A DNA stretch of 8,336 nt, taken from NCBI GenBank assembly GCA_015655615.1, contig JAATES010000153.1, positions 1 through 8,336 of the forward strand, read 5' to 3'. The position numbers were made by a program, and so were the translations under genes. The stretch is from Actinomycetales bacterium (lineage in GTDB: Bacteria > Actinomycetota > Actinomycetes > Actinomycetales > Cellulomonadaceae). Of the stretch, positions 1 to 7,542 are shown piece by piece. The notes beneath the pieces were generated by a model. That model did no database searches. It was not told where the DNA came from and saw only the letters and a program-made list of their open reading frames with translations. The first letter of the stretch is position 1; each line of letters opens with the position of its first letter.

Positions 1-1
1 C

Positions 2-637
2 GACTACGACATGACGTGGCGACTCGACGAGTCCGGACGCCCGATCCGCACCATCATCATGGTGTCCACGGCGGCGCACTGTCTCAATGACCTGCTGTTC
101 CGGCAACGCTCGGAGAGCCTTCCCATCGACATCGCGGCAGTGGTCGGCAACCATACCGACCTGCAGTCCTTGGCGGAGTTCTATGGCGTGCCGTTCCACC
201 ACCTGCCGGTGACCGCAGCCACCAAGGCGGAGGCCGAGGCCGCACTGCTGGCGCTGGTCGCCGCACTCGACGTCGAGCTCGTGGTCCTGGCGCGATATAT
301 GCAGATCCTCTCGGACGACCTGTGCCACAGCCTTCCGGGACAGATCATCAATATCCACCATTCCTTTCTTCCCAGCTTCAAGGGAGCGCGCCCCTATCAT
401 CAGGCGCATGACCGGGGCGTCAAGCTCATCGGGGCGACCTCGCACTACGTCACAGGCGACCTGGACGAGGGGCCGATCATCGAGCAGGACGTGGAGCGAG
501 TGGACCATTCCCGTTCCTCTGAGGCATTGGTGGCACTCGGCCAGGACGTGGAACGCCGGGTGCTGGCACGTGCGGTGCGGTGGCATGCCGAACACCGGGT
601 GCTCCTCAACGGCAAAAGGACAGTGGTCTTCCGCTGA
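2..637 (+). CDS. purU: Formyltetrahydrofolate deformylase, 5'-truncated
   Basis: Hydrolyses 10-formyl-tetrahydrofolate to tetrahydrofolate and formate in the cytoplasm, balancing one-carbon pools and supplying formate. The frame is open from the window edge, so the ATG at 11 is internal: its context (DYDMTWRL) matches the junction between the N-terminal ACT domain and the catalytic formyltransferase-fold domain. Family members are about 280-290 residues; about 212 codons lie here, so only the ACT domain is missing. Counting from Met at 11, the catalytic motif INIHHSFLP is at residues 113-121 (Asn114 and His116), followed by GARPYHQA, GATSHYV and LDEGPIIEQD with catalytic Asp152. The C-terminus (NGKRTVVF) is typical and ends at TGA 635-637. 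No obvious intrinsic terminator follows. The next gene is on the same strand but 174 bases away, so it is probably not co-transcribed. The assignment is secure from motif content and length. Confidence 0.95.
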   Translation, partial: DYDMTWRLDESGRPIRTIIMVSTAAHCLNDLLFRQRSESLPIDIAAVVGNHTDLQSLAEFYGVPFHHLPVTAATKAEAEAALLALVAALDVELVVLARYMQILSDDLCHSLPGQIINIHHSFLPSFKGARPYHQAHDRGVKLIGATSHYVTGDLDEGPIIEQDVERVDHSRSSEALVALGQDVERRVLARAVRWHAEHRVLLNGKRTVVFR

Positions 638-697
638 GTCCCGCGAATACCAGCCCGGAACGGCACGGAGATCGGCCCGAGAATCGGCAAATCTGCG

Positions 698-706
698 TGA
701 TAGCAT
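698..706 (+). promoter_or_regulatory. Possible extended -10 promoter for the binding-protein gene
   Basis: In the 174-base gap after purU, TGATAGCAT (698-706) resembles an extended -10 element (TG, one base, then TAGCAT). No good -35 hexamer is visible 16-18 bases upstream, which is tolerated for extended -10 promoters. It would start transcription near 713 and leave a leader of about 100 bases, which contains the 8-bp palindrome GTGATCAC at 740-747. A second AT-rich word, GATAAA at 724-729, is an alternative -10. This is inference from sequence resemblance only. Confidence 0.28.
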
Positions 707-800
707 CATGACGCTCGCGGTCCGATAAAACCCGGGAGTGTGATCACCACAGGCGCTCCGCCCAGCCACGCACCACCAGGTATGCGCCGTCGACGAGTGT

Positions 801-806
801 GGAGGA
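801..806 (+). promoter_or_regulatory. Ribosome binding site that fixes the start at 812
   Basis: GGAGGA lies with GGAGG ending 6 bases before the ATG at 812. Two earlier in-frame starts exist, GTG at 740 and ATG at 782, but neither has a comparable purine-rich element. Both would also place a hydrophilic Arg-rich stretch before the lipoprotein signal peptide. The start at 812 gives a normal-length signal sequence with Cys24. Confidence 0.85.
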
Positions 807-811
807 CGAGC

Positions 812-2089
812 ATGCGTAGAGGCCTATCACTCAGCGGAGCAGCCGTGGCCCTGGTCGGCCTGGCACTCAGCCTTGGGGCGTGCAGCAGCTCCAGCGGCGA
901 CAGCAGCAACAGCGCGCAGACCACCGTCGAGACCGAAGTCTTCACCTGGTGGGCCGAGGGCTCTGAGAAAGCAGGACTCGACGCGCTGATCGCGGTCATG
1001 AAGACCCAGCACCCCACGGTGGAGTTCGTCAATGCCACCGTCGCCGGCGGGGCAGGGTCGAATGCCAAGGATGTCCTCAACGACAGGCTGCTCGCGAATG
1101 ATCCTCCCGACAGTTTCCAGGCACACGCCGGTGCGGAATTGACCGACTACATCAAGAATGGTCAGGTCCAGGACCTTTCTGCACTGTATGACGAGTTCGG
1201 GCTTCGCAATGCCTTTCCGAAGGACCTCATCGACCGCCTCACGGTCAAGGGCCGCATTTACTCGATCCCGGCGAATATCCACCGCGCGAACGTGGTGTGG
1301 GCCAACCCTGCGGTGCTCAAGGACGCAGGAGTCGACCCCAAGGCCACCTACGCGACCATCGACGACTGGATCGCCGCGCTGGCCAAGGTGAAGAAGTCCG
1401 GAAAGATCCCCCTGTCCCTGGGCACCACCTGGACCCAGGTGCAGCTGTTCGAGGTCGTCCTGCTCTCCGAGCTCGGAGCCAAGGACTACTCCGGCCTGTG
1501 GGACGGCTCGACCGACTGGGCCGGCTCGGATGTCACCAAGGCCATCACCGACTTCCAGACCCTGGTCTCCTACAGCAACGACGACCGCGACGACCTGGAA
1601 TGGCCGGCAGCAGCGCTGCTGGTGGAGAAGGGTGAGGCCGCCTTCAATGTGATGGGCGACTGGGCCGTGGCCCAGTTCGAGGCCGACGGCAAGAAGTACG
1701 GCACCGACTTCACCTCGTTCCCCGTGCCCGGCACCGATGGAGTCTTCGACTTCCTCGCCGACTCGTTCACCCTGCCGGTAGGGGCTCCACACCCTGAGGG
1801 CGCCAAGGCCTGGCTCGAGACCATCGCGAGCCCCGAGGGGCAGCTGGCCTTCAACAAGGCGAAGGGGTCGATCCCGGCCCGCACGGACGCGGATGCGACG
1901 CAGTTCAGCGTCTACCAGCAGTCGGCCATCAAGGACTTCGCCTCGGACGAGATCGTCTCCTCCTTGGCGCACGGCGCCGCGGCATCCACCACCGTCTCGA
2001 ACAAGATCGGCGAGGCGGTGGCTGACTTCGTATCCGGCAAGACGGACTCGGCGAAGTTCCAGGCTGCATTGGTCGCCTCAGTAGCCTGA
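812..2089 (+). CDS. ABC transporter sugar-binding lipoprotein, glucose/mannose type
   Basis: Extracytoplasmic solute-binding protein (family 1) of a CUT1-type sugar ABC importer; 425 residues. A short basic start (MRRG) and hydrophobic stretch lead to the lipobox LGAC, so Cys24 should be lipidated and anchor the protein to the outer face of the membrane. A Ser-rich linker (25-36) follows. The mature part strongly resembles the Thermus glucose/mannose-binding protein as I recall it: FTWWAEGSE (44-52), VNATVAGGAG (73-82), DPPDSFQAHAG (97-107), IPANIHRAN (152-160), TTWTQ (205-209), AFNVMGDWA (277-285), DSFTLP (317-322), KGSIPAR (351-357) and SSLAHGA (383-389). The conserved Trp, Gln/His and Asn/His positions in these motifs are those expected around the sugar. 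Glucose or a related hexose is therefore the likely ligand, inferred from similarity. No permease or ATPase gene follows; the next gene converges on it. It may supply substrate to a transporter encoded elsewhere. Confidence 0.9.
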   Translation: MRRGLSLSGAAVALVGLALSLGACSSSSGDSSNSAQTTVETEVFTWWAEGSEKAGLDALIAVMKTQHPTVEFVNATVAGGAGSNAKDVLNDRLLANDPPDSFQAHAGAELTDYIKNGQVQDLSALYDEFGLRNAFPKDLIDRLTVKGRIYSIPANIHRANVVWANPAVLKDAGVDPKATYATIDDWIAALAKVKKSGKIPLSLGTTWTQVQLFEVVLLSELGAKDYSGLWDGSTDWAGSDVTKAITDFQTLVSYSNDDRDDLEWPAAALLVEKGEAAFNVMGDWAVAQFEADGKKYGTDFTSFPVPGTDGVFDFLADSFTLPVGAPHPEGAKAWLETIASPEGQLAFNKAKGSIPARTDADATQFSVYQQSAIKDFASDEIVSSLAHGAAASTTVSNKIGEAVADFVSGKTDSAKFQAALVASVA

Positions 2090-2093
2090 TCCG

Positions 2094-2135
2094 CGGTGTG
2101 CTCGGCGACCCGCCGTCGAGTCGCCGAGCACACCG
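2094..2135. terminator. Bidirectional hairpin terminator between convergent genes
   Basis: A perfect 16-bp inverted repeat, CGGTGTGCTCGGCGAC (2094-2109) and its complement (2120-2135), flanks a 10-base loop. It sits 4 bases after the stop of the binding-protein gene and 6 bases before the stop of the oppositely oriented hydrolase gene, so it fills the whole intergenic space. No T-tract follows on either strand, which is common for actinobacterial hairpin terminators. Its symmetry lets it work for both genes. Confidence 0.85.
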
Positions 2136-2141
2136 GGCACC

Positions 2142-5100
2142 TCATCGGACCCGTACGGTCTTCGCCTTCGACGCCGACCTCGCGACCGTGGCGCTGCCGC
2201 GATACTTGGCCTTGATCTTGTAGGTGCCGCGTGTGGCCTTGGGCAGTGTCACCGTGACCCTGCCCTTCTTGGAGGCCTTGAGCTTGACCTTCACCGCCTT
2301 CTTTCCGTAGGTGAGGCGCACCGTGCCGGTCGGCTTCGAGACCACGCTCTTGACGGTGACTCGCACGACGATGCGCTGGGCTCCCTTGACCTTCTTGGTC
2401 GTCACCTTGATCTTCGTCCGGGAGGTCGCCTTGGCTATGGTCCTGGCCGAGGACGTGACCTTCGCATCGACGTAGCCGGTCTTGTGCAGCGTTGCCCGCA
2501 CCTGGATCCGTTTGCCCACGTCGCCCTTGGTGGGCTTGTAGGTCGCCGACGTCGCTGAGGCGATCGGCGAGCCATCACGCAACCAGACGTAGGTCACGAC
2601 AGCCGGAGCAGGCGCCGCCCCGGTGAGCTTCGCCGTCAAGCTGCCACCGAGCCGAGCGCTTCCCGTCACAGCGACAGAGCCACTACGGGTGAATGGAACG
2701 GCCGCCGAGCCCGGCTGAAGCGTGAAGCTCACCGAGTAGGTGGTCGTCGTGGTCCCATTCGGTGCCGTCACCACCACCGTCGTCGTGCCCGGCAAGGAAG
2801 ATGCGGGCGTGACCACGACGCTTCCCGCCACCTGAGCGGGAGTCGCCGTGACCACCGGCACGGACGAGCCCGCCGGGAGCCGCACCGCGTAGCTCGTGGT
2901 GCCCGGTGCGAAGCCCGCCACCGGGACACCGTTGACCTTGAGGTCGGAGGCCGTCGCATCGGCGGACGGCACGTCGTCGGACGGGGACAGCGTCACTCCC
3001 ACCGCCGCAGCCAGGCCCCGCACCGCGGCGGCCGCGTCACCGGACACCAGCGTGTGCTCGGAGTCCGCGATGGCAGCCAGCTGGGCAGCCGAAGGAGTGG
3101 CGGACCCCTGCACCAGGTCGCGTGCCAGTGTCACGATGACATCGGCCTGCGACCATCGCGCACTATCACTGAGCAGCGCCGCGATCTTCTGCAGCAAGGG
3201 CAGTGCCACCGCCGAGTCATCGATCGACCCGTCGGACGCCCATACGGGCGCGTCGAGCAGCACCTGAGCTTGGGCCCGCACCGGTGCGGCCAGCTCACCG
3301 AGGAGCGATTGCAGCCGCGCACGAGGTGCATCCGTGCGCAGCCCCCAGCCGTACGGGTAGGCCGGTGTGTAGTCGGCATCCCCCACGTTGATCGGCACCT
3401 GGGATGACGACGCCGGCCAGGTGACCGGCAACCGGCCCGTGAACGGCTCCTTGCCGAAGACCACATCGGCCACGCCCTCACCCTCCGTGCCCGGCAGCCA
3501 GGACGCCACGAGGGCATCGATGGTTCCGAGTTGGTCGGTGACGACCTGCGGCCGGCCCGAGACCACCAGGACCACCAGCTTGTCCACCTTGGTACGGACG
3601 TTGTCGATGGTCGCCTTGTCAGTGGCGCTGAGTTCCAGCGAGATGGTGGGGGACGCCGGATTGCCGACATCACCGACACCCTCGGCATAGGCCTTCTCAC
3701 CGACGACCACGACTCCGACGTCATAGTTGCTGGTGGGTGCTGCCGTCCCCGTACCCAGCGTCACCTTGCCCGGAGACGCCGCGACCAGCGCATCGCCGAT
3801 GGTGGTGCCCGTCGTGATGTCGCCCGTGCCTCCTTGCCAGGAGATCGACCAGCCACCGAGCTGCCGGCCCAGGTCATCCGCCGAGGAACCGGCGACATAG
3901 ACCGTCTCCGACGCGGTCAGCGGCAGGGTGTCGTCCTCGTTCTTCAGCAGGACCTGGGATTCCGCAGCAGCCTGACGTGCCACTGTGCGGTTCTCGGCCG
4001 ATCCCACTGCTGCCGTGTTCGTGCGATCAGCGAAGGGCTGGTCGAACAGGCCCAGGGCGAACTTCTGCACGAGGATGCGGCTGACGGCGTCGTCCACCCG
4101 CGTCTGCGGAATCACGGAGCCGGACACGCCGTCCTTGACCGCCTGGATGAAGGCCGCGTAGTTGTACGGGGCCATCACCATGTCCATTCCGGAGTTGACG
4201 GACCGGGCCACCTTGTCGGCGTACGTGCTGCCTGCCAGCTTGTCGACGCCTTCCCAGTCGCTGATCAAGAACCCGTCGAATCCCAGCTCGCCCTTGAGGA
4301 CGGTCGTGTTCAGCTCGGTGTTCTCATGCATGCGCACGATCGGGCCCTCGCCGATCTGCACGGCCGAGTACGACGGCATGATCGAGCCGACACCCGCGTC
4401 GATGGCCGGCTGGTAGGGATCGATGAAGAGGCGCCTGAGCTCTGCGGCATCGCCGACCTTCGTGATGCCCTGATCCAGCTGGTATCCGCCGCTTCCGGAG
4501 CCATAGGCGGTCCCGCCGTCACCCGCCCAGTGCTTGGCTGTGGCCAGCACCTCATCGGCACTCGACATATCCGAGGCGTCCTGACCTTGCAGCCCCACCA
4601 CCGCCGGCTCAGCCAGCAGCGAGACCAGCGCGGGGTCCTCACTGAAGGCCTCGTAAGACCTGCCCCAGCGCTCATCACGGGTGACGCACAAGCACGGTGA
4701 GAACGTCCACGGGATCCCGGTAGCCCGGACCTCGGTCGCCGTGACCTGACCCGCCCGTTCCACCAGATCCGGGTCTCGCGTGGCGCCCAGCCCGATGTTG
4801 TGCGGCAAGATCGTGGCACCGACGACGTTGTTGTGGCCGTGGACGGCATCCACACCGTAGATCAACGGGATCTGCAGCCGAGTCGACAGCGCCTGTGTCT
4901 GGAATCCGTCGACCATGTCGGCCCAGCCCGACGGAGTGTTGTCGGCCGGCACCGACCCGCCACCGGAGAGGACGGAACCCAGGCCGAGACTCGCGATGGA
5001 ATCCGCACCCAGGCCGAGCCGTTCGGCCTGGGCCATCTGACCGACCTTCTCGTCCAGGGTCATCCGACTGAGCAGGTCCGCGGCCCGCGCCTCGTTGGAC

Positions 5101-7481
5101 AGCGAGTCGTCGAGGTACGGCAGATCGTGAGCGTTGATGACGACCTTGCCGTCACCGGCGACCTCACCCGCCGTCGATGTCAGCTTGATCCCGATGTCCT
5201 TGGACACGGACGCGGCGGTCGAGGCAGCTGTCTGGACCACGAAACTCTGGGTGCTGCCGGATTCCTCGCCCTGCGGGAAGGTCACGCTTCCCGCGCTCGT
5301 GGTGTAGTCGGTCCCGGCCACGGCCGATCCGCCGGAGGTGGTGTAGGTGACCGTCACCTCCTGGGCCAGGGGCGACCCGTCATCCGAGGTGGCGGTGATA
5401 GCCACCTCGGCCGATCCGCCTGCGTCAACCAGGGAGATACCCGGATCCACGCTCACCACGATGTCATCCGGGCTGCTGGCGACGCCATAGGCCTGGATCT
5501 CGTCGACCTTCCACCCTGTCTGAGCCGTGCCCGCGGGGAATGTCAGCGACCATCCCCAGGCCTTGCCCAGCACCGGAGCCGCCGGAACATCCGTCCAGTC
5601 CTGCTGGTAGTCGGTCCGCGCCGTGAAGCTGCTGAACGGGATCTCGACCAGCTTCCACCGGCTGCTCGAACTCCCCCAGTTGTCCTTGAACGTGGCCTGG
5701 TACAGCGCGGCCGTGGTGCCGCTGGTCCGGCCCGTGCGGACCTCCACCGTGATGTCCGGACCTGCCGTCGGAGACGCCGGGTTCGAGTCCTGCGAGGCAT
5801 ACCACCAGAAGCGGATGCCCTGGTACGCCCCCCAGTTCTGGGCCTCTGCGAAATTCTGCGTGACCCCGCCCCAGCCTCCGGAGGCGATCTGGTAACTGCC
5901 CCCGAGAACCGTGTTCGCCGCTTCAGCCGCACCGTTCCTGTCATCGAGGGTCAAGGTCGTGGTGGGCTCGTCGGACTCCGACTGGCCCCAGCTGTAGATG
6001 CCGACCGGGTCGGACTGCTCGGTGAGCACGGGGCTGTGGTCGAAGCTCTCGATGTCACCGGCGAACTCACGGACCTGGAAGTCGTCGAACAGGAGCTGAC
6101 CGGAGCCGAAGCCGTTCATTCCGAAGGCGTACCCGGAGACCGAGGTCTTGTCGAAGCGGTCGGTGGCATCGTCCTTGTTCCGCAGATCCGAGAAGGCGAT
6201 CTCGACGGCCTTCCAATCGGAACTGTCGTCGACGTAGTCGGTCTCATACGTCACGCCGCCTGACTTGAGCTGGTATGTCAGGGTCTTACCGGATGCCGTT
6301 CCCTTGAACCAGAACCGGAAGGCGTCGAACTTCTTCCAGTTCTTCGACTCGGGGAAGTCATAGAAATAGCCGCCCCAGCTCGTCCCCGTCGACATCTGCG
6401 CGCTCAGCGACTTGCTGCCGGCAGACCCCGGACGTGCGGCATCGATCACGGTCAGCGCGGGCTTGTTCTCCTCGCCGTCGCCGTAGTTGTATCCCGGCAC
6501 GTTGCCGTCCTCGAAGTCGATGAACGAGGTCCAGTCACCGGCCGCAGGCAGGGTGGCCGGGACGCTCGTGAGGGTGACGTCCGTCGTGGTACGGGAGCCG
6601 AGGAGCAGTCCGGAGGACGGGTCGGACAGGGCCAGGCTGAGCCCGTAGTCGCCCGGGGCCCGGCCGGAGTCGAGGGTCGTCACGTCCACGCTCGCCGTCG
6701 TGGAGCCTGCGGGGATGGTGATCGTCTGCGACACTGCCGTGTAGTCCGTCCCGGCCACCGCGGTGCCGTCTACGGAGGTCACCTTGACCGAGGTGTCGCC
6801 TGCGAAGATCTTGTTGGTGCGGATCGGAACCGAAACGGTCGATCCGAGCACTCCGGACGTGCTGGACTGATCGAATTGCGCAAGTCCCTGTGATGCGACT
6901 CCCCAGGCTTCCAGGGAATAGAACGAATAGCCGTAATAGTGCGGGTTGGCCTCCCAATAGTTGGGACGCATCTGCGTGGCGTGCACCCGCAGGTAGCGTC
7001 CCGCCGTGCCGGCCGGCAGAGTCACCACGTCTTCGTCACCGTCGCTGCCGGTGACCGTGCTCGCCGTGGTCCAGGCGCTCGTCGTATCCGAGACCTCGAT
7101 GGTGTAGTCCACCGCATAGGAGTATTCCCACGCGATCTTGAGGGAGTCGAGATCCGAGATCGTGCCCAGGTCGAGCTGATACCACTGGTCCCACACGGCG
7201 GAATCGACGTCTGCGGGCTGCCCGGTCGCCCACCGGGTGCTCGCGTTCCCGTCGATGGCCGCGCCCACGGGATTGCCGGCCTCTTCCAGGGATGCGCTCG
7301 CGCTCGACGTCCGGGCCAGGTCGACAAGCCCGGGATCGCCTGGAGCCGCCTGTGCGGCCGCCGGAATCCCAGCCAGACCCAGGGTCAGCGCTGCCAGAAC
7401 CGCTGCGTGGCGTCGCCACGGGCCATGGCGTTCTGCCCGTGACCGTGGGGTCATTGCTATCGACGTCATCGCTATCGACAT
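2142..7481 (-). CDS. Secreted multi-module GH3 beta-glucosidase/glucan exohydrolase
   Basis: Family 3 glycoside hydrolase of 1779 residues, likely removing glucose from beta-glucans or oligosaccharides outside the cell. ATG 7481 is chosen for its GGAG six bases upstream. Modules in order: signal peptide (1-45; RR, hydrophobic 25-40, AQA then APGD); F5/8-type discoidin/CBM32-like (50-194); Calx-beta-like (200-306); two CBM11/CIA30-like modules (315-475, 476-668); second Calx-beta-like (672-784); GH3 catalytic core (789-1385); unassigned helical segment (1386-1505); cadherin-like beta-sandwich (1510-1587); actinobacterial Ig-like repeat (1598-1683); Lys/Arg-rich Ig-like tail (1684-1779). The core resembles barley ExoI: GVDAVHG (876-882), RDERWGRSYEAFSEDP, KHWAGDGGT (983-991), nucleophile Asp1075 in LISDWEGVD, and probable acid/base Glu1267 in GEKAYAEGVGD. 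No LPXTG motif or membrane anchor is present. The exact linkage cut cannot be read from sequence. The facing sugar-binding lipoprotein suggests uptake of the product. Confidence 0.93.
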   Translation of the reverse strand: MSIAMTSIAMTPRSRAERHGPWRRHAAVLAALTLGLAGIPAAAQAAPGDPGLVDLARTSSASASLEEAGNPVGAAIDGNASTRWATGQPADVDSAVWDQWYQLDLGTISDLDSLKIAWEYSYAVDYTIEVSDTTSAWTTASTVTGSDGDEDVVTLPAGTAGRYLRVHATQMRPNYWEANPHYYGYSFYSLEAWGVASQGLAQFDQSSTSGVLGSTVSVPIRTNKIFAGDTSVKVTSVDGTAVAGTDYTAVSQTITIPAGSTTASVDVTTLDSGRAPGDYGLSLALSDPSSGLLLGSRTTTDVTLTSVPATLPAAGDWTSFIDFEDGNVPGYNYGDGEENKPALTVIDAARPGSAGSKSLSAQMSTGTSWGGYFYDFPESKNWKKFDAFRFWFKGTASGKTLTYQLKSGGVTYETDYVDDSSDWKAVEIAFSDLRNKDDATDRFDKTSVSGYAFGMNGFGSGQLLFDDFQVREFAGDIESFDHSPVLTEQSDPVGIYSWGQSESDEPTTTLTLDDRNGAAEAANTVLGGSYQIASGGWGGVTQNFAEAQNWGAYQGIRFWWYASQDSNPASPTAGPDITVEVRTGRTSGTTAALYQATFKDNWGSSSSRWKLVEIPFSSFTARTDYQQDWTDVPAAPVLGKAWGWSLTFPAGTAQTGWKVDEIQAYGVASSPDDIVVSVDPGISLVDAGGSAEVAITATSDDGSPLAQEVTVTYTTSGGSAVAGTDYTTSAGSVTFPQGEESGSTQSFVVQTAASTAASVSKDIGIKLTSTAGEVAGDGKVVINAHDLPYLDDSLSNEARAADLLSRMTLDEKVGQMAQAERLGLGADSIASLGLGSVLSGGGSVPADNTPSGWADMVDGFQTQALSTRLQIPLIYGVDAVHGHNNVVGATILPHNIGLGATRDPDLVERAGQVTATEVRATGIPWTFSPCLCVTRDERWGRSYEAFSEDPALVSLLAEPAVVGLQGQDASDMSSADEVLATAKHWAGDGGTAYGSGSGGYQLDQGITKVGDAAELRRLFIDPYQPAIDAGVGSIMPSYSAVQIGEGPIVRMHENTELNTTVLKGELGFDGFLISDWEGVDKLAGSTYADKVARSVNSGMDMVMAPYNYAAFIQAVKDGVSGSVIPQTRVDDAVSRILVQKFALGLFDQPFADRTNTAAVGSAENRTVARQAAAESQVLLKNEDDTLPLTASETVYVAGSSADDLGRQLGGWSISWQGGTGDITTGTTIGDALVAASPGKVTLGTGTAAPTSNYDVGVVVVGEKAYAEGVGDVGNPASPTISLELSATDKATIDNVRTKVDKLVVLVVSGRPQVVTDQLGTIDALVASWLPGTEGEGVADVVFGKEPFTGRLPVTWPASSSQVPINVGDADYTPAYPYGWGLRTDAPRARLQSLLGELAAPVRAQAQVLLDAPVWASDGSIDDSAVALPLLQKIAALLSDSARWSQADVIVTLARDLVQGSATPSAAQLAAIADSEHTLVSGDAAAAVRGLAAAVGVTLSPSDDVPSADATASDLKVNGVPVAGFAPGTTSYAVRLPAGSSVPVVTATPAQVAGSVVVTPASSLPGTTTVVVTAPNGTTTTTYSVSFTLQPGSAAVPFTRSGSVAVTGSARLGGSLTAKLTGAAPAPAVVTYVWLRDGSPIASATSATYKPTKGDVGKRIQVRATLHKTGYVDAKVTSSARTIAKATSRTKIKVTTKKVKGAQRIVVRVTVKSVVSKPTGTVRLTYGKKAVKVKLKASKKGRVTVTLPKATRGTYKIKAKYRGSATVARSASKAKTVRVR
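7450..7479 (-). repeat. 15-bp tandem repeat, two units, over the GH3 start
   Basis: On the plus strand GTCATTGCTATCGAC (7450-7464) is followed directly by GTCATCGCTATCGAC (7465-7479), differing at one base. Read on the minus strand it encodes MSIAMTSIAMT, so three in-frame ATGs occur at 7481, 7466 and 7451. Only the first has a Shine-Dalgarno (GGAG, 7488-7491, 6-base spacer). The repeat adds five residues to the n-region of the signal peptide and does not change the frame. Confidence 0.85.
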
Positions 7482-7526
7482 AGTGTGCTCCGTTGCATCA
7501 TCCGGCGTCATTGCCAGCGCGAGCCA

Positions 7527-7540
7527 TGCACTCGCTCCCA
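7527..7540 (-). promoter_or_regulatory. Possible degenerate CebR/LacI-type operator
   Basis: On the minus strand TGGGAGCGAGTGCA matches the 14-bp palindrome TGGGAGCGCTCCCA, the known operator of the cello-oligosaccharide repressor CebR of streptomycetes, at 10 of 14 positions. The left half (TGGGAGCG) is exact and the right half is poor. It lies just downstream of a possible -10 element, where a repressor would block transcription of the GH3 gene. A half-site match can easily arise by chance in GC-rich DNA. Confidence 0.25.
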
Positions 7541-7542
7541 CG

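Noticed and set aside
669..694. Imperfect dyad (AGAT..GCC/GGC..ATCT) after purU as a terminator or operator
   Set aside because: Arms are only 4 and 3 bp with internal mismatches; too weak to support a call.
740..811. Upstream GTG 740 or ATG 782 as start of the binding protein
   Set aside because: Neither has a good Shine-Dalgarno, and both put an Arg-rich segment before the lipoprotein signal; ATG 812 has GGAGG at ideal spacing.
827..1972. Minus-strand frame of 381 codons opposite the binding-protein gene
   Set aside because: Antisense shadow of the sugar-binding lipoprotein; no domain, no ribosome binding site, and composition typical of a complementary frame.
3531..4700. Plus-strand frame of 389 codons inside the GH3 core
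   Set aside because: It overlaps the catalytic domain on the opposite strand and its translation is a low-information Arg/His-rich shadow.
4800..6263. Long plus-strand frame of 487 codons opposite the GH3 gene
   Set aside because: It is antisense to the well-supported GH3 coding sequence, is Arg/Gly/His-rich with no recognisable domain, and reflects the GC-biased third positions of the real gene.
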